Part shown: piece by piece, positions 1-8,021 of the stretch
How the letters are laid out: the number at the start of each line of letters is the position of its first letter
Numbering within the stretch: position 1 is the first letter of the stretch
Source of the DNA: Photobacterium kishitanii
GTDB lineage: Bacteria > Pseudomonadota > Gammaproteobacteria > Enterobacterales > Vibrionaceae
Direction of reading: 5' to 3'
DNA length: 42,120 nucleotides
Assembly: GCF_003026355.1 (NCBI RefSeq)
Contig: NZ_PYON01000029.1
Coordinates: 1 to 42,120, forward strand
Made by a program: the position numbers and the translations under genes
Notes under the pieces: model-generated
What the model was told of the DNA's origin: nothing
Database searches by the model: none
What the model saw: the letters and a program-made list of their open reading frames with translations, nothing else

Positions 1-16
1 GACATCGCCAGGCTTC
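1..16 (+). rRNA. rrf: 3' end of 5S rRNA gene (partial)
   Basis: The first bases (ACATCGCCAGGCTT) match the conserved 3' end of Vibrionaceae 5S rRNA, and a tRNA-Asp follows after about 30 bases, which is the usual distal part of an rrn operon. Only the tail is inside the window, so the call rests on a short match plus context. Confidence 0.75.
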
Positions 17-45
17 AAATTGCTTAAATGCTGAATAGACACTGC

Positions 46-122
46 GGAGTGGTAGTTCAGTTGGTTAGAATACCGGCCTGTCACGCCGGGGGTCGCGGGT
101 TCGAGTCCCGTCCACTCCGCCA
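46..122 (+). tRNA. tRNA-Asp (anticodon GTC)
   Basis: A 77-nt cloverleaf with encoded CCA. The acceptor stem is GGAGTGG (46-52) paired with CCACTCC (112-118), then discriminator G and CCA. The anticodon GTC is at 80-82, and the T arm contains GGTTCGAGTCC. The sequence is nearly that of E. coli tRNA-Asp. It lies directly behind the 5S rRNA tail and is probably co-transcribed with the rrn operon. Confidence 0.97.
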
Positions 123-130
123 TTATTTAA

Positions 131-163
131 GAAACCTGATTCGAAAGATTCAGGTTTTTTTTC
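131..163 (+). terminator. Rho-independent terminator of the rrn/tRNA-Asp unit
   Basis: An AACCTGA / TCAGGTT stem closes over a short loop and runs into eight T. It sits 9 nt behind the tRNA CCA end, as expected for the end of an rrn operon. Confidence 0.85.
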
Positions 164-465
164 GTCTGTAGAAAATGGTAATGATAGCGCGGGCTATACT
201 CCGTCATCTGGAAGCACGAGCTATCCGTGATCTGCTCATCACGTGTTTGAGCATTAAAGAAACTAATAAAAAAGCAGCTAAAACAATAACTCTACAACGT
301 GCTAATAATAGATTTCCTATCTCGTTCGTAACCTCACTGTAGGGAATGACGGCAGAGGATTAAGTCATAAGTTAGTTTTGATTAAGAAGCTTAGCAGCCT
401 GCCACGGTTATTATGTGATAGAAAAAGGGCGCGCTGATGCTTTGGTTGTCATATTAGATATGGCA
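164..465. other. Gene-free spacer after the rrn operon
   Basis: No convincing reading frame or RNA gene was found here. One imperfect inverted repeat (ATTTCCTA at 312-319, TAGGGAAT at 340-347, with AATGACGGCAG after it) resembles the short intergenic repeats common in this family, but one copy cannot prove a repeat family. Confidence 0.4.
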
Positions 466-511
466 AGTCTCGTCCACTTCACGTTATTGAAGAAACCTGA
501 TTTGAAAGATT
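466..511 (+). repeat. Degenerate copy of the tRNA-Asp 3' end and its flank
   Basis: About 46 bases align with 104-150, the T arm, acceptor stem and terminator upstream arm of the tRNA-Asp gene. They share CGTCCACT, TTATT and AAGAAACCTGATT, then GAAAGATT. By eye about 40 positions match, with one single-base gap. The tRNA body upstream is not recognisable and the terminator downstream arm is lost. It is either the relic of a second tRNA-Asp gene or an old attachment-site-like duplication. Confidence 0.7.
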
Positions 512-539
512 AGTAGGGGAAATGATAGTTTAAGCTGAA

Positions 540-602
540 GCCGAGGGGGAGAATTTTAGATGATCCTAAGGGGGATTTTGTAGTCAATAACTCCCCCTAG
601 GC
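540..602. repeat. Nested G-rich/C-rich inverted repeats downstream of the lipoprotein gene
   Basis: Two upstream arms, GCCGAGGGGGAG (540-551) and CCTAAGGGGGA (565-575), can each pair with the same downstream arm around 591-602 (CTCCCCCTAGGC). The element lies just past the stop of the minus-strand lipoprotein gene and could act as a terminator or 3'-end stabiliser. No T tract follows on the minus strand, so a classical terminator is not certain. Confidence 0.45.
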
Positions 603-612
603 TAAGTTGTTT

Positions 613-1137
613 TTAAATGGCAAGGTGACCATTCTTAACGGGTAAAGTATCACCAGCAGGTTCTTTTTCCATACGGATAGTATCTTGCTTATCGCCAATT
701 TTATAGGTTACATCATAACCAACGATCTTATCGCTTTTGGTGTATTCATTATGGCAACGTTGTTCCATTGAGGTCGTAGTATTTTCAGCTTGGTATTTAT
801 CCTGAACGGCACGACCAGCCACGGCTCCTGCCACGGCTCCTGCAACTGTAGCAAGCGTTTTACCTTTACCATCGCCAACTTGATGCCCCAATACTCCGCC
901 AATAGCACCACCTAATCCAGTGCCAACCAATTTATTTTCGTCTTTTACTGCTGCATGATGAGTAACAGCAACTTGTTCACAAACTTTATGAGGTATCGAT
1001 ACGGTTTTGGTTACCGCTTTTACAGAGAGAATATCAGCTTGATTGGGATCGCTTTTACCGTTGTCATAACAACCAGTAAGGGCAACACTTGATAAGGCAA
1101 TAATGGTGCTAAGACTAATAATGAGATTTTTATTCAT
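613..1137 (-). CDS. Outer-membrane lipoprotein with glycine-zipper 2TM domain
   Basis: A 174-residue lipoprotein. The N-terminus is a short basic start, a hydrophobic core and the lipobox LTGC, with Cys23 as the lipidation site. Residues about 70-110 form a Gly/Ala-rich glycine zipper (GTGLGGAIGGVLG, then AGAVAGAVAGRAV), the Rick_17kDa/SlyB-like 2TM domain that packs as paired membrane helices. A C-terminal soluble tail contains a YDVTYKIGDK motif, common in this family. Two extra cysteines (in KVCEQV and QRCHNEY) flank the zipper. Role: probably envelope integrity, as for SlyB/PcP proteins; the exact function is unknown. It stands alone, with a hairpin region behind its stop. Confidence 0.8.
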   Translation of the reverse strand: MNKNLIISLSTIIALSSVALTGCYDNGKSDPNQADILSVKAVTKTVSIPHKVCEQVAVTHHAAVKDENKLVGTGLGGAIGGVLGHQVGDGKGKTLATVAGAVAGAVAGRAVQDKYQAENTTTSMEQRCHNEYTKSDKIVGYDVTYKIGDKQDTIRMEKEPAGDTLPVKNGHLAI

Positions 1138-1258
1138 TGGGCGCTCCTAATTATACAGTGTCCATTGTAAAGCTTTAGGAGTAAAAATATGACAGTAAAA
1201 AGTAAAGTTATTGTAAGGGTTATGTCAGCAGTGTAACTGTTAATTACAATGAATGTGA

Positions 1259-1873
1259 CTATTTTAAAATGAGGTAATGAGGGAAAGTTTTTTTCTTGAT
1301 CACGATATACATGCGAAGAATAAAGATAAAAGCGATACTAACTAATGTCGCAATTTCTGAGTTTATGTTGCAGCGTGCCATTACCACATATAATGAACAG
1401 CCAATGATAACTGGAGTTGCATAAAATTCAGTATTATTAAACATCGTTGGGCGACTGGCGATAATATCACGTACAACCCCCCCAAAAATAGCAGTGATCA
1501 TCCCCATCGTAATCGCAACATAGGCTGCATAGTCTTGTGAGATCATTTTCTTGGTAACTAATACAGAAAACATTGAAATACCAATAGCATCAAGAATGAC
1601 AATTAAACGTTCGGCACGAATTCTTCGTAAATAAGGAGCGAAGAAAAAGCCGAAGATAGAAGCGAATAATGCGGTCCAAAAGTAGGATGGATCTTTGATC
1701 CAAAAAACTTGATCAGTTGATAAAATAACATCGCGAACGGTACCACCACCGAGTGCGGTTACCCAGCCTAAGACTAAGACACTAATAATATCTTTGCCTC
1801 GATTGGTTTCGCTGATTACAGCGCTGAGAGCAAAGGCAATAATACAGATGATTTCAATAGTGTGAACAAACAT
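1259..1873 (-). CDS. TRIC/YadS-type (UPF0126) membrane channel protein
   Basis: A 204-residue, strongly hydrophobic protein with about seven membrane segments in two homologous halves. Each half carries the family signature: GGGTVRD near residue 43 and FGGVVRD near residue 129. These glycine-rich turns define UPF0126, the bacterial relatives of TRIC trimeric cation channels, to which E. coli YadS and YicG belong. Residues FWTALFASIFGFFFAPYLRR and the DAIGISMFSV segment also fit. The transported ion in bacteria is not settled. The gene follows the gad operon on the same strand but is separated by a terminator, so it is probably transcribed alone. Confidence 0.85.
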   Translation of the reverse strand: MFVHTIEIICIIAFALSAVISETNRGKDIISVLVLGWVTALGGGTVRDVILSTDQVFWIKDPSYFWTALFASIFGFFFAPYLRRIRAERLIVILDAIGISMFSVLVTKKMISQDYAAYVAITMGMITAIFGGVVRDIIASRPTMFNNTEFYATPVIIGCSLYVVMARCNINSEIATLVSIAFIFILRMYIVIKKKTFPHYLILK

Positions 1874-1977
1874 CTAGGCGCCTATAACGTTGTAATACAG
1901 TAGATGATTTTTAAAAATATTAGCATGTTAGTGAATATATAGGAGCGGGTAATAGTGAACTTAGTGTTTGCAAAAAT

Positions 1978-2008
1978 AACAAAGGTCGGTATTAAACCGA
2001 CCTTTATT
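1978..2008 (-). terminator. Terminator of the gad operon
   Basis: A perfect stem AAAGGTCGGT / ACCGACCTTT with a 5-nt loop (1981-2005), followed on the minus strand by GTTATTTTTG. It lies 20 nt past the gadB stop. Confidence 0.85.
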
Positions 2009-2025
2009 TAAATGCTTATTGTTGA

Positions 2026-3426
2026 TTAACGGCCACTATGATCAAATGTTTTCACATCTTCTGCAGTACAGTTTGGATTTGCATGAGAAGTAAGGAAATT
2101 AATTGAACGTTGGAAGTCAGCAATCAATAGGTTAGCAAGATCAATAGTTAGGCCTTGTTTAACTAGAATACGTTGCACAATAATCTGCTGCGCATTTGCT
2201 GGTAGTGTATAAGCCGGTACTAACCAACCACGAGTACGTAAACGATCAGCAAGGTCATATAGCGAGAATGAAACATTCGCATCCGCTTTTAAACGCCATG
2301 AAATAGCAGGGATACCTTTTTCACGATTACCATCAAAGATAAATTCAAACAGATTAAATTTATTAAGTTCTTTAACTAAATATTCACACACATCATAGCT
2401 TGCATTATGAATACGTTGGTAGCCTTCAAAGCCTAAACGAAGGAAATTATAGTATTGCGCAATAATTTGACCTGCAGGACGCGAGAAGTTCAAAGCGAAG
2501 GTTGGCATGTCACCGCCAAGGTAGTTAACATGGAATACTAACCCTTCAGGTAGATCTTCTTTGCTACGCCATACAACCCAACCACAACCTAATGGTGCTA
2601 AACCAAATTTATGGCCTGAAGTACTAATTGATTTCACACGTTCGAGGCGGAAGTCCCAAAGTTCGATATTTGGAGCACAGAACGGTGCAAGCATAGCACC
2701 ACTTGCGCCATCAACGTGGATATCAATAGAGTTACCAGTATCATGCTCATAGGTATCTAACGCATCAGATAATGGTTTTACGGTCTCGTATAGACCCGTA
2801 AATGTTTGACCAAATGTTGGCACAACCATAATAGTGTTAGCATCAACCAACTCTAGCATGTCTTCTGGAGTCATAAAGTAATGACCGTCGTCCATTTTGG
2901 TTTCACGCATTTCTACGTCCCAGTAGCGGGCAAATTTTTCCCAACATACTTGAACTGGACCACAAACCATATTGGGTTTATCTGTCGGTTGACCTAGCGC
3001 ACGACGCTTTTCACGCCAACGCCATAGTGCAGCCAAACCACCTAACATGCAGGCTTCACTTGAACCTGTTGTTGATGTACCTACCGTTGTGACTGAGTCA
3101 GGTGAATTCCATAAATCCGCTAGCATATGGACACAACGTCCTTCAATTTCAGCGGATTGAGGGTATTCATCTTTATCTATCATGTTCTTATCAATGGAAA
3201 GATCCATTAATTTATGAACTTCATCTTCTTCCCATGTTTGGCAAAATGTTGCTAGGTTCTGACGAGAATTACCATCAAGGTAAAGTTCATCACGGATCAT
3301 TTGATAGATCACATTTGGTGCTTGTTCTTGCTGTGGTAGCTTGGTAGTTGCCGCAACGTTATTAATCGCTTCTGAACCAAAGATTGGGTCATTTTCTGAT
3401 TGACGGTTTACTTCATGAAGAGCCAT
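2026..3426 (-). CDS. gadB: Glutamate decarboxylase (PLP-dependent)
   Basis: Converts cytoplasmic L-glutamate to GABA and CO2 and consumes a proton. The 466-residue length equals that of E. coli GadA/GadB. Fold-type I PLP features are present: the cofactor-binding HVDGASGAML motif and the Schiff-base lysine in STSGHKFG (about residue 275). The C-terminus ends FDHSGR; a histidine near the end matches the E. coli His465 that closes the active site at neutral pH, so pH gating is plausible. It is the last gene of a minus-strand operon, 15 nt behind the glutaminase gene, and its start is preceded by GGTAGGAAG. Conservation is high and no damage is seen. Confidence 0.96.
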   Translation of the reverse strand: MALHEVNRQSENDPIFGSEAINNVAATTKLPQQEQAPNVIYQMIRDELYLDGNSRQNLATFCQTWEEDEVHKLMDLSIDKNMIDKDEYPQSAEIEGRCVHMLADLWNSPDSVTTVGTSTTGSSEACMLGGLAALWRWREKRRALGQPTDKPNMVCGPVQVCWEKFARYWDVEMRETKMDDGHYFMTPEDMLELVDANTIMVVPTFGQTFTGLYETVKPLSDALDTYEHDTGNSIDIHVDGASGAMLAPFCAPNIELWDFRLERVKSISTSGHKFGLAPLGCGWVVWRSKEDLPEGLVFHVNYLGGDMPTFALNFSRPAGQIIAQYYNFLRLGFEGYQRIHNASYDVCEYLVKELNKFNLFEFIFDGNREKGIPAISWRLKADANVSFSLYDLADRLRTRGWLVPAYTLPANAQQIIVQRILVKQGLTIDLANLLIADFQRSINFLTSHANPNCTAEDVKTFDHSGR

Positions 3427-3441
3427 AATTTTCTTCCTACC

Positions 3442-4386
3442 TTAATGTTGCTTACTGCTAAATAAGTTCCAAGCCATTGCTTGAGTAACATGCTTAATCA
3501 TTTGTTGGCCACGGATACTGTTGCCAAACTGGTCTAGTCGTGGTGAGAATGCAGCGAGTGCACCAATGTTTGGAATAACAGTTAACAAACCACCACCAAC
3601 ACCACTTTTGCCTGGAAGACCAACATCATAAGCCCAATCACCAGACGTATCGTAAAGACCTTCCATTGCCATTTCAGCGAGGATGTGAGGAATATTCTGC
3701 TGTTTAATTAATTGTTTACCAGAGCATGGATTCTTACCACCATTAGCCAGTGTTGCGCCAACAGTTGCTAGTTCAACTGCATTAAATAAGGTTGAACATT
3801 GGCGAGTATAAACATCACAGGCTTCAAGTGGTTCTGAGTACATACGACCAGAGGACTCTAATAACAATGCAATGGCACGATTATGAGTGTTGGTGGTTTG
3901 TTCTGATTGGTTCACTTCAGCCGATAATGTAATGTCACTATTTGCTAATTGTGATTGGAAATTTAAAATCTGTTGCCAACGTTGTTCTTTATCCGTTGCT
4001 TTAACTAAACTTACCGTTGCCATTGCACCTGCATTGACGAGTGGTGTTAATGGCTTACCTTGATGTAGTTCAAGAGCGAGTACTGAATTGAATGGCATTC
4101 CCGTTGGTTCTGCACCGACTTTGCTGTGCAGTGTATCAGCGCCTGATTGTTCAAGTACTAGGCCAAGCGTCATAATTTTTGAAATTGATTCAATTGCAAA
4201 TTTATAATCGGCATCTTGTAATTGAATAATTTCACCAGTAACCGACACAAAGGCAAGCCCTGTAAGTTCTGATGGTACTGAAGCTAAAAATGGAATATAT
4301 GAGGCATTTTCGCCATTCATATTTGTTTTTGCTTCATCCAGCGCTTGCTGCATAACAACAGCAAGCTTTTCATTTAGTTGTGACAT
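3442..4386 (-). CDS. glsA: Glutaminase A (YbaS-like)
   Basis: Hydrolyses L-glutamine to glutamate and ammonia in the cytoplasm. The 314-residue protein has the serine beta-lactamase-like fold signature SISK (ESISKIMTLGL, about residue 67), plus NAGAMATVSLV, EVNQSEQTTNTHNRAIA, CDVYTRQCS and GLPGKSGVGGG. These blocks are much closer to E. coli YbaS, the acid-active glutaminase, than to generic glutaminases. It lies between the transporter and decarboxylase genes (17 and 15 nt gaps), so it would supply glutamate for GadB and release ammonia that neutralises acid. Start chosen at ATG with the upstream GGATGCGTCA region. Confidence 0.95.
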   Translation of the reverse strand: MSQLNEKLAVVMQQALDEAKTNMNGENASYIPFLASVPSELTGLAFVSVTGEIIQLQDADYKFAIESISKIMTLGLVLEQSGADTLHSKVGAEPTGMPFNSVLALELHQGKPLTPLVNAGAMATVSLVKATDKEQRWQQILNFQSQLANSDITLSAEVNQSEQTTNTHNRAIALLLESSGRMYSEPLEACDVYTRQCSTLFNAVELATVGATLANGGKNPCSGKQLIKQQNIPHILAEMAMEGLYDTSGDWAYDVGLPGKSGVGGGLLTVIPNIGALAAFSPRLDQFGNSIRGQQMIKHVTQAMAWNLFSSKQH

Positions 4387-4403
4387 TGACGCATCCTTAA
4401 CTC

Positions 4404-5927
4404 TTATTGATTCAATGTATGAGTTATTTTGTCTGATGGGTTAATAACGCCTGGGTGAACTTTTTCAATTTCCCAAGTAAATGGCGCAAAGTCAGTGACT
4501 GCTGGATCTTTCCAGTGAGGTTGACGGGCTTTGTAAATAAACAATGGTACTGATACGAAAATCACGGTTAAAACCACTAAGAAGCCAACATATTCTTCAG
4601 GGCTACCCACGGCTATCTGACTTGGTGGGATGAAAGAGAAGATGAATGCTAATAGTGAACCAGAAAAACCGACACCAGCAATGATCCACATACCCATATC
4701 ACCACCAGGGATTTTGTACGGACGTGGACGATTAGGTTGGCTGTAACGTAAGTGAATAGCTGCAGCGAACATTAATAAGTACATGATGAGGTAAAGTACA
4801 ACCGTTAATTGGCTGAGGATTTGGTAAGCAGCTTGAACAGAAGGTAATACCACAAATACAACTGAAATCATGGTAACCAAGAATGCTTGAGCCATCATGA
4901 TATGCGTTGCCATACCATTTTTGTTGGTGTACTGCCAAAAACGCGGTAAATAACCACCTTTAGCAACCACAAGTAATGCTGACGAAGGACCAGCAACCCA
5001 ACCAACAACCCCTGCTAGCACACCAAGGGCTAGACATGCCGCCATAATTGGCGCGGCCCAGCTGATGCCTGCCCAAGCAAACATATCATCGTAAGCAACT
5101 AATAAGCTTTGAGTTAAACTAATGTCTTTTTGTGGAATAACAAATGCAATTGCAAGTGTACCTAATACGAATACACATACGGTACCAATCGCAGCAATCG
5201 CAATCGCAATTGGATAGTTACGTGGGGCATCATCAACTTCTTTAACGTGAATAGCGTTCATTTCCATACCGGCATAAAACAAGAAGATACTTGCCGCTAA
5301 AACAACATTATTAAAGTTAGAAAAGTCGGGAATGACATCGTGCCAAGATAATTGAACTTGTGGTGGACGACCAGAGAAGAATAGGTAAGAGAAACCTAAA
5401 ACGATTAATACGATACCAGGAATAACGGTACCAATTAAACCGCCCCATTTAGCCACTTTAGAGAATGCTGCTGTACCACGTAAAGCGATGAACGTCGCTA
5501 ACCAGTAAATAGCTAATACAACGCCAAGTACGAAGAATTTATTTTGTGATAATGCTTGATCCCATGATTGATGGGGACCCATAAATGCGAGTGAAACTGA
5601 ACCAAAAGTTAGTGCAGTTGGGAACCAAACGGTAACTTCTATCCATAACATGAAAATAGCCACTAATGCTAATCGTGGCCCAAAAGCTTCACCAACCCAG
5701 CGGAATACACCGCCTTTTTCAGACCAACCAGTAGCAAGTTCAGCAGCTACAAGTGATACCGGAACCAGAAATACCACGGCGGCAAAAATATAATAAAAAA
5801 TGGAGCTTAATCCGTATTCCGCTTCCGCTGGAAGGCCACGCAAACTCACTACTGCAACGATGTTTAACATCGCCAATGCGAATATGCTGATCCCCCCTTT
5901 TTTTGCTTTATTTGTAATAGTCATCAT
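4404..5927 (-). CDS. gadC: Glutamate:GABA antiporter-family permease (GadC-like)
   Basis: A 507-residue APC-superfamily permease with about 12 membrane helices. It has the AELATGWSEKGGVFRWV motif typical of the glutamate/GABA antiporter group and a KIPGG loop before the last helices. Operon context (first gene, followed by glutaminase and glutamate decarboxylase) argues for import of glutamate or glutamine with export of GABA. The C-terminal tail is about 40 residues with two histidines. It resembles a shortened version of the GadC plug that closes E. coli GadC at neutral pH, but it is not clearly homologous. Either of two adjacent ATG codons could be the start; no strong ribosome site is seen. 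Confidence 0.88.
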   Translation of the reverse strand: MMTITNKAKKGGISIFALAMLNIVAVVSLRGLPAEAEYGLSSIFYYIFAAVVFLVPVSLVAAELATGWSEKGGVFRWVGEAFGPRLALVAIFMLWIEVTVWFPTALTFGSVSLAFMGPHQSWDQALSQNKFFVLGVVLAIYWLATFIALRGTAAFSKVAKWGGLIGTVIPGIVLIVLGFSYLFFSGRPPQVQLSWHDVIPDFSNFNNVVLAASIFLFYAGMEMNAIHVKEVDDAPRNYPIAIAIAAIGTVCVFVLGTLAIAFVIPQKDISLTQSLLVAYDDMFAWAGISWAAPIMAACLALGVLAGVVGWVAGPSSALLVVAKGGYLPRFWQYTNKNGMATHIMMAQAFLVTMISVVFVVLPSVQAAYQILSQLTVVLYLIMYLLMFAAAIHLRYSQPNRPRPYKIPGGDMGMWIIAGVGFSGSLLAFIFSFIPPSQIAVGSPEEYVGFLVVLTVIFVSVPLFIYKARQPHWKDPAVTDFAPFTWEIEKVHPGVINPSDKITHTLNQ

Positions 5928-6261
5928 TAACCAACTTAATTTTAAAATGGGATTAAAATTTTTTATTTTTAGGCTGTGTGGTTGAATAACAGAACATTTT
6001 GTACTGTTTTAATAAACTCACTGCATAAAAATAGCACCAAGGGATAGTTATGCAAATTTATAAAAAGAATTGTTTAAGTTTCAAATATGCATGTTGCGCA
6101 TAATTTTGCTTTATGCAGTCAATTTGTATATTTAATCGGGTTAATAAAATATTTTCATACTTGAAGGCGAAATATTGATGCAGATTTATTTGATAATATT
6201 ATTGCGGTAAAATTTATGTAAAAATGAAATTCAACAGATTGATTTTTTTAGGGAACAACCA
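5928..6261. promoter_or_regulatory. Upstream region of the gad operon with repeated TTATGCA sites
   Basis: This AT-rich 334-nt divergent spacer holds no gene. It contains several copies of one half-site: TGCATAA (6022-6028), TTATGCA (6048-6054), TATGCA (6086-6091), GCATAA (6098-6103) and TTATGCA (6111-6117). Two pairs form inverted repeats (6022/6048 and 6098/6111). An AACAG-N11-CTGTT palindrome lies near 5989-6009. The bound regulator is unknown. Confidence 0.5.
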
Positions 6262-6585
6262 GTGAAATTTTTTTTCCAGCGTAATGAAACGGATTCAGAA
6301 ATTAGAATTGAACTGAAAACAGCATCATTTTATTTGTTAGTGGCGATGATTGTTGGTTGGATGGCAATTAGTTTTATTTTGCAATCAAATGAAGCGGGAT
6401 CGGTATTTTTACCGATATTAATTGGTTTTATGATGTTGCGTTTCTTTGCTTTAGTGAAAGTGCAAAAAGAAGTGTTAGTGGCGATGCGTGATAAGCGATT
6501 AACCACTCAAGGAAGTAAGTTTTCGTTTGCAAATCCGTTTATTTATATTATTAAGAAAAAGTCACAGTCTGAACCTGAAGCATAA
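6262..6585 (+). CDS. Small two-helix membrane protein of unknown function
   Basis: A 107-residue protein I do not recognise. An N-terminal charged stretch (residues 1-24) is followed by two hydrophobic helices (about 25-45 and 50-67), then a basic cytoplasmic tail (KVQKEVLVAMRDKRL and IIKKKSQSEPEA). Start: GTG at 6262, with AGGGAACAACC just upstream. It is divergent from the gad operon and convergent with dapD, and a hairpin ends the transcript. Codon use fits the neighbouring genes, so it is probably a genuine core gene. Confidence 0.7.
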   Translation: MKFFFQRNETDSEIRIELKTASFYLLVAMIVGWMAISFILQSNEAGSVFLPILIGFMMLRFFALVKVQKEVLVAMRDKRLTTQGSKFSFANPFIYIIKKKSQSEPEA

Positions 6586-6589
6586 TTAA

Positions 6590-6626
6590 AAACAGCCGCT
6601 ATGCTATAGCAGCGTAGCGGCTGTTT
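6590..6626. terminator. Bidirectional hairpin between the 107-residue gene and dapD
   Basis: AAACAGCCGCTA pairs with TAGCGGCTGTTT with inner GCT/AGC pairing. It lies between the stops of two convergent genes. The T runs are short (TTT), so strength is uncertain. Confidence 0.7.
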
Positions 6627-6650
6627 GCGATTATTGAGTTGGAGGCAATT

Positions 6651-7682
6651 TTAGTTATTGCTATGTAGTTCGCTGTTTAATTCAATGGCCGTTTTATTGG
6701 TTAAACATTCAATTTGTCCTGTCATTGAATTACGACGGAACAATAAATCAGCTTTACCCGCTAGATCACGTGCTTTTGCTGTCTCAACAGCTTTACCATC
6801 AGCATCTAACATTTGTACTTTTGAACCCGCTGTTACATATAAACCAGATTCGATAGTACACCGATCACCAAGTGGGAATCCTAGGCCAGCATTGGCACCC
6901 AGTAAGCTATTTTCACCGATTGATACAACGACTTTACCGCCACCTGATAATGTACCCATGATAGAAGCGCCACCGCCGATATCTGAGCCATTGCCAACCA
7001 CAACACCAGCCGATATACGACCTTCAACCATGCTTACGCCAGTTGTACCAGCATTAAAGTTAATGAAACCCTCATGCATAACCGTTGTGCCTTCACCAAC
7101 ATGCGCACCTAAACGTACTCGTGAAGTATCAGCAATACGAACACCTGTTGGAACGATGTAATCAACCATTTTAGGAAATTTATCGACACAATCAACGGTG
7201 ATGGTTTCGCCATTAAGACGCGCATCCATCTGACGCTCAGCAAGCTCTGGTAAATCGATAGGGCCTTTATTCGTCCATGCTATGTTGTGCAATAGACCAA
7301 AGATACCATCAAGTACCACGCCATGAGGCTTAACTAAACGGTGGGAGATAAGTTGCAGTTTTAAAAAACCTTCAGCAACTGATACTGGTGAGATGTCTGT
7401 TTTTAGCATCACCATAACCAGAGGTTGTGAAGACAATGTCGCTTTAGCTGCAAATTGCGCACTTGTTTCGTCGTTTGCATCTTCAAATGCAGAAGCAATA
7501 GCCGCACATTGTTCAGGCGTTACTTCGATAGCTTGGTTGCCACCGCGGTAATTAACAATCGTTGCGATGTCTTTTACTAGTTGCTCTGATGGGTGTAGCG
7601 TTGGAGTTGGAAAAAACGCTTCAATAATTTTTCCATCACGGTTTTTAGTTGCAGTACCTAAGGCAAGTGAAAAGCTAGACAT
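6651..7682 (-). CDS. dapD: Tetrahydrodipicolinate N-succinyltransferase
   Basis: Transfers succinyl from succinyl-CoA to tetrahydrodipicolinate in the succinylase branch of lysine and meso-diaminopimelate synthesis, in the cytoplasm. The 343-residue protein is the long Vibrio/Pseudomonas-type DapD, not the 274-residue E. coli type. The C-terminal half shows left-handed beta-helix hexapeptide repeats (RIADTSRVRLGAHVGEGT, VSMVEGRISAGVVVGNGS, IGENSLLGANAGLGFPLG). I chose MSSFSLALG as the start: the family begins this way and AGG lies 8-9 nt upstream; an in-frame ATG seven codons earlier (7703) is possible but overlaps that site. Transcribed alone. Confidence 0.95.
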   Translation of the reverse strand: MSSFSLALGTATKNRDGKIIEAFFPTPTLHPSEQLVKDIATIVNYRGGNQAIEVTPEQCAAIASAFEDANDETSAQFAAKATLSSQPLVMVMLKTDISPVSVAEGFLKLQLISHRLVKPHGVVLDGIFGLLHNIAWTNKGPIDLPELAERQMDARLNGETITVDCVDKFPKMVDYIVPTGVRIADTSRVRLGAHVGEGTTVMHEGFINFNAGTTGVSMVEGRISAGVVVGNGSDIGGGASIMGTLSGGGKVVVSIGENSLLGANAGLGFPLGDRCTIESGLYVTAGSKVQMLDADGKAVETAKARDLAGKADLLFRRNSMTGQIECLTNKTAIELNSELHSNN

Positions 7683-7967
7683 GGTTACCTGTTCTCCATT
7701 CAAATAAATTAATACGATACGGTAATTAAAATAATTCGTTTACCAATAACATAAGACAGCTGTTACGTCTTGAGTTAACAGGTGATTTACCGCCGATTAA
7801 AACCATCATAAAGACAGTTATAAAAATATAGAAGAGCTGAACCAATAATCAGTACAAAATGATGGTTTATTAACTAAAAATGGCCATTGTAAACGATGTG
7901 AAGGGCTGTCATTTATTGATAATAGATAACGAAAGGCCACTATTTAATGGTGTTGCCGAAAACAATA
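7683..7967. other. dapD upstream region with a long-range inverted repeat
   Basis: No gene is seen. The stretch should contain the dapD promoter. A perfect 10-bp inverted repeat, AAACCATCAT (7800-7809) and ATGATGGTTT (7859-7868), is separated by 49 nt. A smaller AAGAC/GTCTT repeat lies near 7752-7770. No riboswitch could be recognised. Confidence 0.4.
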
Positions 7968-7994
7968 CGAAAAAAAACCTCCATTAGGAGGCTT
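7968..7994 (-). terminator. Terminator of yebG
   Basis: On the minus strand AGCCTCC-TAAT-GGAGGT runs into seven or more T. It lies 28 nt past the yebG stop: a classical intrinsic terminator. Confidence 0.9.
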
Positions 7995-8021
7995 TCGACG
8001 ACAAACTGGATAATATCTAAA

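Noticed and set aside
312..347. Mobile miniature element in the rrn-downstream spacer
   Set aside because: Only one imperfect inverted repeat of 8 bp with no target duplication; a family cannot be shown from one copy.
104..511. Classic integrase attachment sites flanking an island at tRNA-Asp
   Set aside because: There is no integrase gene or cargo between the copies, and the homology continues into the terminator rather than stopping at the tRNA end.
6658..7161. 167-residue plus-strand reading frame inside dapD
   Set aside because: Antisense shadow of dapD: Pro/Ser-rich and low-complexity, with no ribosome site.
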